64,000 nucleotides of DNA from Macrostomum hystrix (taxonomy: Eukaryota > Platyhelminthes > Macrostomidae), in the NCBI GenBank assembly GCA_950097015.1, contig CATNEN010000024.1:1617501-1681500 (forward strand), written 5' to 3'. Both the position numbers and the translations under genes were made by a program. The notes below the pieces were generated by a model. It worked only from the letters and a program-made list of their open reading frames with translations, did not search any database and had not been told where the DNA came from. Below, in pieces: positions 46,186 to 55,487 of this stretch (position 1 is its first letter; each line of letters opens with the position of its first letter).

Positions 46186-47505
46186 CCAGGGACTTCTAAA
46201 TACTTATGACGAGCTACCAGTGTTTAGTAGCCCCAGTTCAACATTACTGATCCAGGGACTTCTAAATACTTATGACGAGCTACCAGTGTTTAGTAGCCCC
46301 AGTTCAACATTACTGATCCAGGGACTTCTAAATATTTATGACGAGCTACCAGTGTTTAGTAGCCCCAGTTCAACATTACTGATCCAGGGACTTCTAAATA
46401 CTTATGACGAGCTACCAGTGTTTAGTAGCCCCAGTTCAACATTACTGATCCAGGGACTTCTAAATACTTATGACGAGCTACCAGTGTTTAGTAGCCCCAG
46501 TTCAACATTACTGATCCAGGGACTTCTAAATACTTATGACGAGCTACCAGTGTTTAGTAGCCCCAGTTCAACATTACTGATCCAGGGACTTCTAAATACT
46601 TATGACGAGCTACCAGTGTTTAGTAGCCCCAGTTCAACATTACTGATCCAGGGACTTCTAAATACTTATGACGAGCTACCAGTGTTTAGTAGCCCCAGTT
46701 CAACATTACTGATCCAGGGACTTCTAAATATTTATGACGAGCTACCAGTGTTTAGTAGCCCCAGTTCAACATTACTGATCCAGGGACTTCTAAATACTTA
46801 TGACGAGCTACCAGTGTTTAGTAGCCCCAGTTCAACATTACTGATCCAGGGACTTCTAAATACTTATGACGAGCTACCAGTGTTTAGTAGCCCCAGTTCA
46901 ACATTACTGATCCAGGGACTTCTAAATACTTATGACGAGCTACCAGTGTTTAGTAGCCCCAGTTCAACATTACTGATCCAGGGACTTCTAAATACTTATG
47001 ACGAGCTACCAGTGTTTAGTAGCCCCAGTTCAACATTACTGATCCAGGGACTTCTAAATACTTATGACGAACTACCAGTGTTTAGTAGCCCCAGTTCAAA
47101 ATTACTGATCCAGGGACTTCTAAATACTTATGACGAACTACCAGTGTTTAGTAGCCCCAGTTCAAAATTACTGATCCAGGGACTTCTAAATACTTATGAC
47201 GAGCTACCAGTGTTTAGTAGCCCCAGTTCAACATTACTGATCCAGGGACTTCTAAATACTTATGACGAGCTACCAGTGTTTAGTAGCCCCAGTTCAACAT
47301 TACTGATCCAGGGACTTCTAAATACTTATGACGAGCTACCAGTGTTTAGTAGCCCCAGTTCAACATTACTGATCCAGGGACTTCTAAATACTTATGACGA
47401 GCTACCAGTGTTTAGTAGCCCCAGTTCAACATTACTGATCCAGGGACTTCTAAATACTTATGACGAGCTACCAGTGTTTAGTAGCCCCAGTTCAACATTA
47501 CTGAT
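46186..47505. repeat. 66-bp satellite, 20 copies, nearly identical
   Basis: Unit GGGACTTCTAAATACTTATG, ACGAGCTACCAGTGTTTAGT, AGCCCCAGTTCAACATTACT, GATCCA. Only a few substitutions exist (for example TATTTATG, CAAAATTACT, GACGAACTACC). The length is a multiple of three, so one frame is open for over 440 codons; no start context, splice sites or flanking coding sequence support a gene. Confidence 0.96.
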
Positions 47506-47642
47506 CAGCATACAAAAGCTTGCAGTTGTGTCCAGTCTTGAAATATATTTTTGTAAAGGGTCAAAAAATTGTTTGTAATAATTAACACTGAGAAAGTTTC
47601 TTGGATTCTTAAAAAACGCAGAAAAATGAATGGAATACTATA

Positions 47643-49207
47643 CTTTTTTGCGATTGAATTCGTCCAAACTGCAAAACCTTTCGTCCACAAATGCTTTCTT
47701 AATGGGAGCTAAATTTAGATCATACCATAGACAACCGTTTTCACGCAAAACGGTTCATCCAGTTTGTAAAACATTTCGTCCCCTAGACTAGAGACCGAGT
47801 GTACTGTTCCTACCATAGTTAACACCCAATTGACAGTTCGCTTTTGCTACCACTAAAGCTACAGCAACGCATAGGCCTATCTTCCATTCCGAACCCGGCA
47901 AAACAGTCGAAGATGAACCGAGGCCCCTACCATCCAGTGTCAAACGAAGACCGCAGGCGATTAGCCTTGGCTGTTGAAGAAGGCCGCGATTGGAAACAAC
48001 TGGCCGATATCCTTGGGATCAAGAGAAAGACAGCCAAAACGATTGTCGACACCTACGTTCAAACCGGGCGCATTGAGAAGTTTCCATCAGCAGGTGGCCG
48101 TCCGAAGAAACTGCAAGAGCAGCAGATTGAGTCAATCATCGAGTTCCTCGAGGCAAACCCGTCCGCGACATTACAAATGATGCGGAACCATCTGATGCAA
48201 CTTGGCAATGAAGGTCAACTTCCTCATGTCTCAACCATAAGTCGAGCACTTGACAAACAGCTGGTGACTTTGAAGCTGGCTAGGCAGATTACGTTTGATT
48301 GGAACGACCCAGTTGTGAAGGCGGCGAGATGTGAGTACGCACAGTGGATGATGAACGAAGGACACGACAGGAACCAGATTTTTCTCGATGAGTTCGGGCT
48401 GAACCTGTGGACGGCGAGAACTCAAGGATGGGCATATCGAGGCCAGCCTGCGGTGAGAACGGTATGTGGCCAGCGCGGACAAAACCTGACTCTCTGCTTG
48501 GCCATATCTCCGCAATGGGGACTTGTTCACTATGCGCTGATGGAAGGAGGTTTTCGAGCTCAAAATTTTGCAGACTTCTTAGTAGAGCTGGATGTCCTGG
48601 TGGAGGCTGAGTGGGTGGCGATCTTTGATGGGGCCCGCGCTCACCTTCAAGTCCCTGGACTTTCACCGCAACACAGCACCTATCAATTGCCACCGTACTC
48701 TCCGTATCTCAACCCAACTGAGCGCGCAGGGTCTTCCCTGAAGGCATCAGTGAAGAGGGCACTGTCAGTTCCCGCTATTCAGCACGAGCTCTCTAATCGG
48801 CAAGCTGCTGCTGCTGCGAACCTGACTCTGCATGCCTGGCGGATGCACATTTTGAAGAGAGAGGTCGAAGCTGCACTGCACGTGATTACACAGGAGAAGT
48901 GCCAGCAATGGACCAATCACACTGTGGGTTACTACGGCCGTTGTTTGGACTACGAAGACATTTTGAACTAACATTCTAACAAGAGACACTGTTTTTGCTT
49001 TGTTCAATATCTCGTGATATCAAATAAAGTCGCTCCGTTTAGCTGTTAGCTGTTTGGACGAAGGGTTTAGACGAAATGTTTTACAAACTGGATGAACCGT
49101 TTTGCGTGAACACGGTTGTCTATGGTATGATCTAAATTTAGCTCCCATTAAGAAAGCGTTATTGGACGAAAGGTTTTGCAGTTTGGACGAATTCAATCGC
49201 AAAAAGG
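47643..49207 (+). mobile_element. Intact Tc1/mariner-IS630-like DNA transposon, 1,565 bp
   Basis: Flanked by TA (47641-47642 and 49208-49209). Terminal inverted repeats of 138 bp (47643-47780 and 49070-49207) differ at about five positions. They begin C(T/C)TTTTTGCGATTGAATTCG and contain repeated TTCGTCC and GATGAACCGTTTTGCG motifs. The only gene inside is an uninterrupted transposase. Intact frame and near-identical ends suggest recent activity. Confidence 0.94.
47913..48971 (+). CDS. Transposase, Tc1/mariner-IS630 superfamily
   Basis: Cuts and pastes its own element at TA sites. The 352-residue protein starts at the ATG at 47913; the frame is open upstream, but only with non-ATG codons. 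Residues 10-60 look like a helix-turn-helix (DWKQLADILGIKRKTAKTIV). A GGRPKK hook at 61-66 precedes a second helix-turn-helix region (SATLQMMRNHL, HVSTISRAL). The DDE catalytic core shows D159 (IFLDEFGLNLW), D239 (VAIFDGARAH) and E270 (PPYSPYLNPTE). The spacing between the last two is 30 residues rather than the 34 of Tc1. An AATAAA at 49023 could end the transcript. No stop or frameshift interrupts it. It resembles the DDE_3-type transposases seen across invertebrates; the exact family cannot be named by eye. Confidence 0.93.
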   Translation: MNRGPYHPVSNEDRRRLALAVEEGRDWKQLADILGIKRKTAKTIVDTYVQTGRIEKFPSAGGRPKKLQEQQIESIIEFLEANPSATLQMMRNHLMQLGNEGQLPHVSTISRALDKQLVTLKLARQITFDWNDPVVKAARCEYAQWMMNEGHDRNQIFLDEFGLNLWTARTQGWAYRGQPAVRTVCGQRGQNLTLCLAISPQWGLVHYALMEGGFRAQNFADFLVELDVLVEAEWVAIFDGARAHLQVPGLSPQHSTYQLPPYSPYLNPTERAGSSLKASVKRALSVPAIQHELSNRQAAAAANLTLHAWRMHILKREVEAALHVITQEKCQQWTNHTVGYYGRCLDYEDILN

Positions 49208-49209
49208 TA

Positions 49210-49826
49210 TATTTTTGTGAATTTACAAGCTCTCTTGTTTATTTAAAATGGTCAGTAGAGATAGAAGACAGGAGTGCATTTGAAGGACAAATGAATAAAA
49301 TAGAGAACAAAGCTTCAATTGGCCAGTTTTAATGAAACTTCCGTTTGCAAAGTACTGTCAGATGCAGGAGTTAAAGGGTTTGGAAAAGTTACTTTGGTTG
49401 TGCAAAGAAAATGAGAATTCAGCCAATATTCCCATCGATTGCTTACTTCGATTTGACACATTTCTAAGTAGCTCGTAATTAATGAGTACTTAAAACTGAA
49501 GGAAAAAATTGAATATTTGCGACACGATTGAGTTTTATTGAACTGCACGCAGAAAAAATATATCGGAATATTTCATGACCATAATTACTATAGGCATTAC
49601 AAATGACATACACTACGAAAATAAAATTTCTGCGTCGCTTTCCTCTGGCCTAGTCAAACTTGCACTGACCAGAAATATTGAAATTTAGCTATTCAGTGAC
49701 CTTGTTATTTTTGCAACCAAGCCCAATCAATACGAGTAAAGTCACTAATCAATTACGCCTAATCAATTAAAAGTACATTCCAGTCGTAGTAGCTTAGGAT
49801 GTAGCCCTGTGCCCTAAATCGGGCGC
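49210..49826. other. Spacer between the transposon and the next gene
   Basis: AT-rich; includes the 3' flank of the minus-strand gene that ends at 49827. Nothing recognised. Confidence 0.4.
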
Positions 49827-51554
49827 TCACTTAGCCCCCAGGTGAACTCCGTTCTCCCTAGCTACAGGTTGAATGGTGTACAGCTGGGCTGGCTGCTGGT
49901 GCGTGTGCACAACACGGCGCCTGGCCCCCCCGACTGGCACCAGCCTGACCAGCTGCATCGGCTGCTGCTGCTGCTGATACGCCACCTGCTGCAGCTGAGG
50001 ACTTGCCGGAGCCCCAACGAAGCCGCGCTGCCCAGTCGGGCTGTTTGTCACGTAGGAGACGCGAGGCCGCTCGACTGCGCCGTCCACCGAGTCGCGGTAA
50101 ATCACGGTTGACGTCCTGTAGGCCTGCTCGGCGCTGCCCGTTGGCGAGGTTCGTACGTAGATTGCCTGGCTGTCGGTTGGACTGTCAGAGCGGCCGCTGC
50201 TGAAGCTCGTGACCACGTAGCGGCTGCCTCCAGCGCGTTGGGCGTTAAGGCTGCTAGTTTTGGAGCTGGTGCTGGCCGTCACCTGATTGTTTATTTTGGG
50301 TGGTCGTTTGACAATCGCTTTTTCATCAACAAACTCCACAGAAATAGCCACACCAGACCCAGCGCTTACCTGCAGGCTCTGCGGTCGAGGGAAGCGCAAA
50401 TTTTCGGCGCTCTCATTTAGCTGAGTTGGTGGACCGTCGGGCGTGTCAAAGACGGCGTGTGTGCCCTCGATGTCTAAGTCGTCATAGTTAAGGATGACGG
50501 TGTCGATGGGGGTGACGGAAGTCCGCTTGCTGCCGGAGTCGCTGACTGCGTGCCCGTTCGCCCGCTGTAGCAACACGGTCTCCATGCGCTTCTGTCGCTC
50601 CGCCGACTCAGCTGCGACATTCACGACCGGCTGAGCTTCCGAGACGCGAATCTCTTCGCCGAAAACGATGCTGGTGCGGAAGTGATTATCATCGTCGTCT
50701 TCTTCAAGGATGGTTGCCGCGGTGGTTGATGGCGGCTGCGGTGGCGCATGAACTACGGCGGTCACTTCGGCGCTGGCCGGCGGCTGGGTGATTTCAGCGA
50801 CGAACGGACGCTTCTCAAATAGGACGTTGCTGGCTCCACCGCTGCTGCTACTGGACACCACGACGGATACGTCCTCAACACGAGTCATGTTCGTTGTGGT
50901 TATACTTGTTGCCTCATTTGAACTCACCACAGTCGGTTCCGACAATGTTGTTGCCACCGCCTCTGAAATTGTCACCGTCGGCACCGTCACCGTCACTTTC
51001 GGCTCCTCCTTAGGCGCAGTTGTAACAACGACAGCCGGCAGCGTCTGCTGCGAGGGCTTCGGCTGCTGCTGTACGGCCGACACCTCCGAGCGGCTCAGAG
51101 AGCTGGCCGGCTGGCTCGGCGTGGCAGTGCCGCGGCCGCCAGTCATGACGGCGCGCTGCCTATCGATGATGTCGCAAACCACCTCCAGAGCGCTGACGTC
51201 CTTGAACTGCACGACTGTCACAAGGCTGTTCTGGTCAGTTTTGCTGCACAGCGCCAGCAGGGTTGGAGTCTCCCGCAGTGAGATGAAGGCTGTAATGCTG
51301 TCGTAGCTGATAAACTCCGCTGACAGCGCGGCCAGGACGCCTTTGTCGCCGATGCGCAGGCCATTGCTGTACAACTTCATCACCGTCTGCACGCTAGTCT
51401 TTGCGTCTACCGCTTTGTGAATGAGCTGCTCCGCCTTGTCAACATTGAATACCTCCTGGGATCGCAGATTGAACCGGCCCCAGACCTTCACTCGGGTGCG
51501 AAGGATCTTCTTGCGCTTAGCTTGGCTCGCTGAGCTGGCCTGAGACTGGGACAT
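49827..51554 (-). CDS. Single-exon protein, possible N-terminal PTB/PH-like domain
   Basis: I choose the ATG at 51554 (575 residues): the sequence is coding-like from there, with a basic start (AKRKKILRTRVKVWGRF). The same frame is open a further 222 codons upstream but reads as ordinary flank. Residues about 15-125 have the rhythm of a PTB/PH-like fold: VWGRFNLRSQEVFNVDKAEQ, VMKLYSNGLRIGD, EFISYDSITAFI, SLVTVVQFKDVSALEVVCD. The rest is low-complexity Ser/Thr/Val/Pro with an acidic patch (EEDDDDNHF), repeated short motifs (YVRTSPTGSAEQAYRTSTVI, SYVTNSPTGQRGF) and a Gln-rich end (QQQQQPMQLVRLVP). It could be an adaptor protein, but that is inference; I recognise no named family. No introns are needed, unusual in this window. 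Confidence 0.6.
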   Translation of the reverse strand: MSQSQASSASQAKRKKILRTRVKVWGRFNLRSQEVFNVDKAEQLIHKAVDAKTSVQTVMKLYSNGLRIGDKGVLAALSAEFISYDSITAFISLRETPTLLALCSKTDQNSLVTVVQFKDVSALEVVCDIIDRQRAVMTGGRGTATPSQPASSLSRSEVSAVQQQPKPSQQTLPAVVVTTAPKEEPKVTVTVPTVTISEAVATTLSEPTVVSSNEATSITTTNMTRVEDVSVVVSSSSSGGASNVLFEKRPFVAEITQPPASAEVTAVVHAPPQPPSTTAATILEEDDDDNHFRTSIVFGEEIRVSEAQPVVNVAAESAERQKRMETVLLQRANGHAVSDSGSKRTSVTPIDTVILNYDDLDIEGTHAVFDTPDGPPTQLNESAENLRFPRPQSLQVSAGSGVAISVEFVDEKAIVKRPPKINNQVTASTSSKTSSLNAQRAGGSRYVVTSFSSGRSDSPTDSQAIYVRTSPTGSAEQAYRTSTVIYRDSVDGAVERPRVSYVTNSPTGQRGFVGAPASPQLQQVAYQQQQQPMQLVRLVPVGGARRRVVHTHQQPAQLYTIQPVARENGVHLGAK

Positions 51555-52370
51555 CGCTTTGGCTTGCTTTCCTTCAGCTGGTCCAGCTGGGCAGTTGTCT
51601 GTCTGAGCTCCGCCGCTGCCTCGAGACCCTCTTATGTGTTTCGCTTTCTCTATCTGAGCAGCCCTGCCTTTTAAACCAACCTCACCTGGCGGCGTGCACT
51701 GCCCCGATGGGTGGGTCCACGGGCAATGACCGCCATTCATGCTTTGCTGGTGCCCCCATTGTGCTGACAATCTATTCGCGTGGCTCCAAAATGGGCGTTG
51801 CTGCTTAGTTGGAAGACTAGAAAGCTTTCCACAGAGACAAATGCCCGAAAGAGCTGACAGACGAAGATCTGCTTCGGCGAAAGAGAGTTTGAGAGACTTG
51901 GCATGGGTGAGCGGAGAAAGAGAGAAAGAGCGGGGAGAGACACAACGAGATGGTTGGCTTTGCCCACGCAAATTCTTGAGGCAGATGCAGCCCATAATGT
52001 GCCAGTGCATGAATTGCATGAATTCGTGCCTGCGGGCGGGCGTTACCGAAGCGAAGGTCTTCATGGCTTTTATCGCGCATTCGTGTCTGTTCTGTTCTGT
52101 GTAACTTCTGTCCGACGAAGCATTTTTCATTTGGAGCACAGAAACAACAGTATTTGCTGGTCCACAGAGCACTGGCAATGAGCACTGGCACATTTTTCTC
52201 AGTGTTTCTTTTTGTTCCACGTCAGTTCGCTTATAAAAGATGCTAAGGCGTCTAATAGATGACGCGCATTTGCGTTTGAATCAGCGGGATTTGAAATCCA
52301 AGAACCCTCAGAAACAAGTTCAAAGCTTCCTGCTACAGTCAGAGTTTCACTGCACCCTATTTAATTTCTC
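51555..52370. other. 5' flank of the single-exon gene
   Basis: Open in the same minus frame to 52220, but rich in Cys, His and Trp without family similarity. Probably 5' UTR and promoter, or an N-terminal extension. Confidence 0.3.
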
Positions 52371-52915
52371 CCTCTCACTCTGATCTTCTCTCAATCTATC
52401 TCACACTCCCACTTCATCTCTGACCTCACCCTCCATCTCTGACCTCACCCTCCATCTCTAAACTCACCCTCCATCTCTCACTCTCACCCTTCATCTCTGA
52501 CCTCACCCTCCATCTCTGACCTCACCCTCCATCTCTCACTCTCACCCTCCATCTCTCACTCTCACCCTCCATCTCTCACTCTCACCCTCCATCTCTCACT
52601 CTCACCCTCCATCTCTGACCTCACCCTCCATCTCTCACTCTCACCCTCCATCTCTCACTCTCACCCTCCATCTCTCACTCTCACCCTTCATCTCTGACCT
52701 CACCCTCCATCTCTCACTCCCACCCTCCATCTCTGACCTCACCCTCCATCTCTCATTCCCACCCTCCATCTCTGACCTCACCCTCCATCTCTCATTCCCA
52801 CCCTCCATCTCTGACCTCACCCTCCATCTCTCATTCCCACCCCATCTCTCACTCTCACCCTATCTCTCACTCTCACCCTTTATTTCTCACCCTCCATCTC
52901 ACCCTCAATCTCTGA
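52370..52915. repeat. 18/19-bp pyrimidine-rich minisatellite, about 28 copies
   Basis: CTCACCCTCCATCTCTGAC and CTCACTCTCACCCTCCATCT variants, alternating in blocks. Confidence 0.93.
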
Positions 52916-52920
52916 CCCTC

Positions 52921-53504
52921 TGTCTGTTTATTGTCAGTTCATTACAATTCATTCATTCAAACAATTCATTACAGTTCATTCCTGACAATGTCAGAAATTG
53001 TCATTTCATATTTATATTTTATATTACTTGTTATATTTCATTTTATTAATATTTATTAATTTTTTTATTTATACAAGTTATATTATATTATTTTTATATT
53101 ATTTATATTTTTATCTCGTTTTTTAACTTTCATATTTATTCATTTTCTGCTGTGGAAGTTTAGATAAAGCAATTCGAAAAAACTCACAAGCTTTCAAAGA
53201 AAACTTTTTTTACAGAAAACACTTCTTTAGGTTGATAATACTCGTAGCATTTCTATGATATTTCCGTCCTTAATTTAATGAACTGCCTCGCTATGAACTT
53301 ATTGGAGCATCAAAAACACCATTTTTTCGATAGAGCCTTCAAACTGTGACACCTGCAGTTCTCAGTCGCTCGATACTGTACGCATTCTACTGCGTAGACT
53401 GGTGAGATTTTAAGACTGAATGAAGAATGAGTCGTAAATATGAGAGGCTTTTCGAAATTCTGCAGACCAACAGAGCTGACTATTGCTAACAAACTAATAA
53501 TAAA
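52921..53504. other. AT-rich spacer
   Basis: Includes a TATTTATATTTTTAT low-complexity tract at 53000-53140. No gene seen. Confidence 0.4.
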
Positions 53505-53700
53505 TAACACTTATTATTATCATTAATGCAGGAGGGCTGTAGGCAATGGCACATCATTTGGTGAATGTCGACCCGTAGCTTGCCAAGCTAAGGCAATTCT
53601 GCCCATTAAGCCGACATCTGAGCACAAACGCACACACTCAAACAGGTGTGCACATCTGCACTGACGTTCTCAGCGTCACAAATTGTACACTCTTAATGTA
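53505..53700 (-). mobile_element. tRNA-derived SINE, head-truncated copy 7
   Basis: Tail TTATTATTATCATTAATGCA, then GGAGGGCTGTAGGCAATGGC and the body to about 53700. The tRNA-like head is missing; the sequence passes directly into a minisatellite. Confidence 0.85.
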
Positions 53701-53701
53701 C

Positions 53702-54032
53702 ATTGGAGTTGGGGTTGTGAAACACCTGAGAGTTAAGGTCTTGTAACACCTGAGAGTTGGTTGTGAAACACCGGAGAGTTGGTTGCGAAACACCTGAGAG
53801 TTAAGGTCTTGTAACACCTGAGAGTTGGTTGTGAAACACCTGAGAGTTAAGGTCTTGTAACACCTGAGAGTTGGTTGTGAAACACCGGAGAGTTGGTTGC
53901 GAAACACCTGAGAGTTAAGGTCTTGTAACACCTGAGAGTTGGTTGTGAAACACCGGAGAGTTTGGGTTTTGCAACACCTGAGAGTTAAGGTCTTGTAGCA
54001 CATGAGAGTTGGTTGTGAAGCACCTGAGGGTT
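53702..54032. repeat. 22-bp-class minisatellite, about 15 copies
   Basis: ACACCTGAGAGTTAAGGTCT and ACACCTGAGAGTTGGTTGTG variants; period near 22 bp. Abuts the truncated SINE. Confidence 0.9.
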
Positions 54033-54808
54033 CAAATATTTTTGTAGTAAAGGCATCAAAATGACGATAAGTGAGTTAGTTATAACAAAGTACAATTTAT
54101 ACTTGGATGCCTGGAAATGGGGTTGTGAAACACACCAATGCGGATTCATTTATAAGGAGAAGTAAGTCCTTGCACAATAGTTATTATTATTATTATTATT
54201 GACACTCTCAGACGCTAGCATAAATGAAAAAAATGTTTTGACACTCTGTGAAAAGTCACGATTTTTTAGGAAATAAAGTGATATTTCTAGGAAAAAACAC
54301 ATTGGAATGCAAGCTGAATACAGAGTATTTTTGGGATTTTTCGCCCAGGTGTCACAAAAAAATATCCCAGTCGGCTTGTGTGTATGTTCTTTGTTGTCGG
54401 TTTAAAAAAATCTGTCAGAAAACCAGAGCGGTTCCTATAGACAATACTTATTTTTTGAAAATGTGTCCAATGGGTAACAATGAAGAACATTGTTTGAATT
54501 TCTAAGAAATTTAGGGCAGAAAAAACTGCTTGAAAAAATTTCACTTGACAATGCAGGCTTGGGAGCGGGGTCATTGCCTGTTCAGAAACACATGCTAGGC
54601 CTATAGCTTCTCATCTGTGACCTTATCCAACGTTTGGGACTCACGTGCTTAGCTTCAACTAAGGCTGTTAAAAGTAAAAAGGGAAAAAAGAATATAACAG
54701 TTTAACGAAGAATAGTCCCGGTTAAGCACGGAATTTTAAATCTAGCTTTCGCATAAAAGCATATTTTTGTTGAGACGAAAAATTAATCCGCATCTTTTAA
54801 TCAAGGTA
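54033..54808. other. Spacer, nothing recognised
   Basis: AT-rich sequence without supported features. Confidence 0.4.
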
Positions 54809-54817
54809 GGCAATCAC

Positions 54818-55187
54818 TTAAGGGGGTGAGTGGCAGAGCGGTTAACGCGTTTGCCTCTCGCTCCAAGATCCCTGAGTTCGATTCCGCGGCGAGGCCACAC
54901 TCACATGTGGGCCAGCCACGGAGAGAAGGCTTGGGGGCTTGTCATGCAATTTATGCCCTTGAGGACCAACCTCCAAGGCACAGTGAGAGTGTACACTGCC
55001 TGACAATGAGAAAGTGATGGTAGATGTACACACCTGTGTGAGCGTGTGCCTGCGTACGGTATCTGTGTGCGTGTGTGCTCAGGAGTCAGCGAAATGGGCA
55101 GAATTGACTCCTTTGCTGGCTGCGGGTCTAGAGTCACCAAATTATGTGTCATTTGCCCGATAACCTCCTGCAAATACATATAGAATT
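54818..55187 (+). mobile_element. tRNA-derived SINE, best-preserved copy 8
   Basis: A box TGGCAGAGCGG (54831-54841) and B box AGTTCGATTCC (54875-54885) at tRNA-like spacing form an internal pol III promoter. A shared body of about 250 bases follows. Flanked by GGCAATCAC (54809-54817 and 55188-55196). This copy best defines the family. Confidence 0.94.
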
Positions 55188-55196
55188 GGCAATCAC

Positions 55197-55478
55197 ATTC
55201 GGTCTTGTGATGTCACACACGGTCATGTGATGTCACACAGGGTCATGTGATGTCACACACGGTCATGTGATGTCACACAGGGTCATGTGATGTCACACAG
55301 GGTCATGTGATGTCACACAGGGTCATGTGATGTCACACAGGGTCATGTGATGTCACACAGGGTCATGTGATGTCACACAGGGTCATGTGATGTCACACAG
55401 GGTCATGTGATGTCACACAGGGTCATGTGATGTCACACAGGGTCATGTGATGTCACACAGGGTCATGTGATGTCACAC
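55197..55478. repeat. 20-bp minisatellite, 14 copies
   Basis: Unit GTCACACAGGGTCATGTGAT, almost invariant. It runs to within about ten bases of the predicted last GPCR codon. Confidence 0.95.
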
Positions 55479-55487
55479 TGGTTTCTG

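Noticed and set aside
51555-52220. N-terminal extension of the single-exon gene to 52220
   Set aside because: Composition changes to Cys/His/Trp-rich, non-coding style above the ATG at 51554; possible but not supported.
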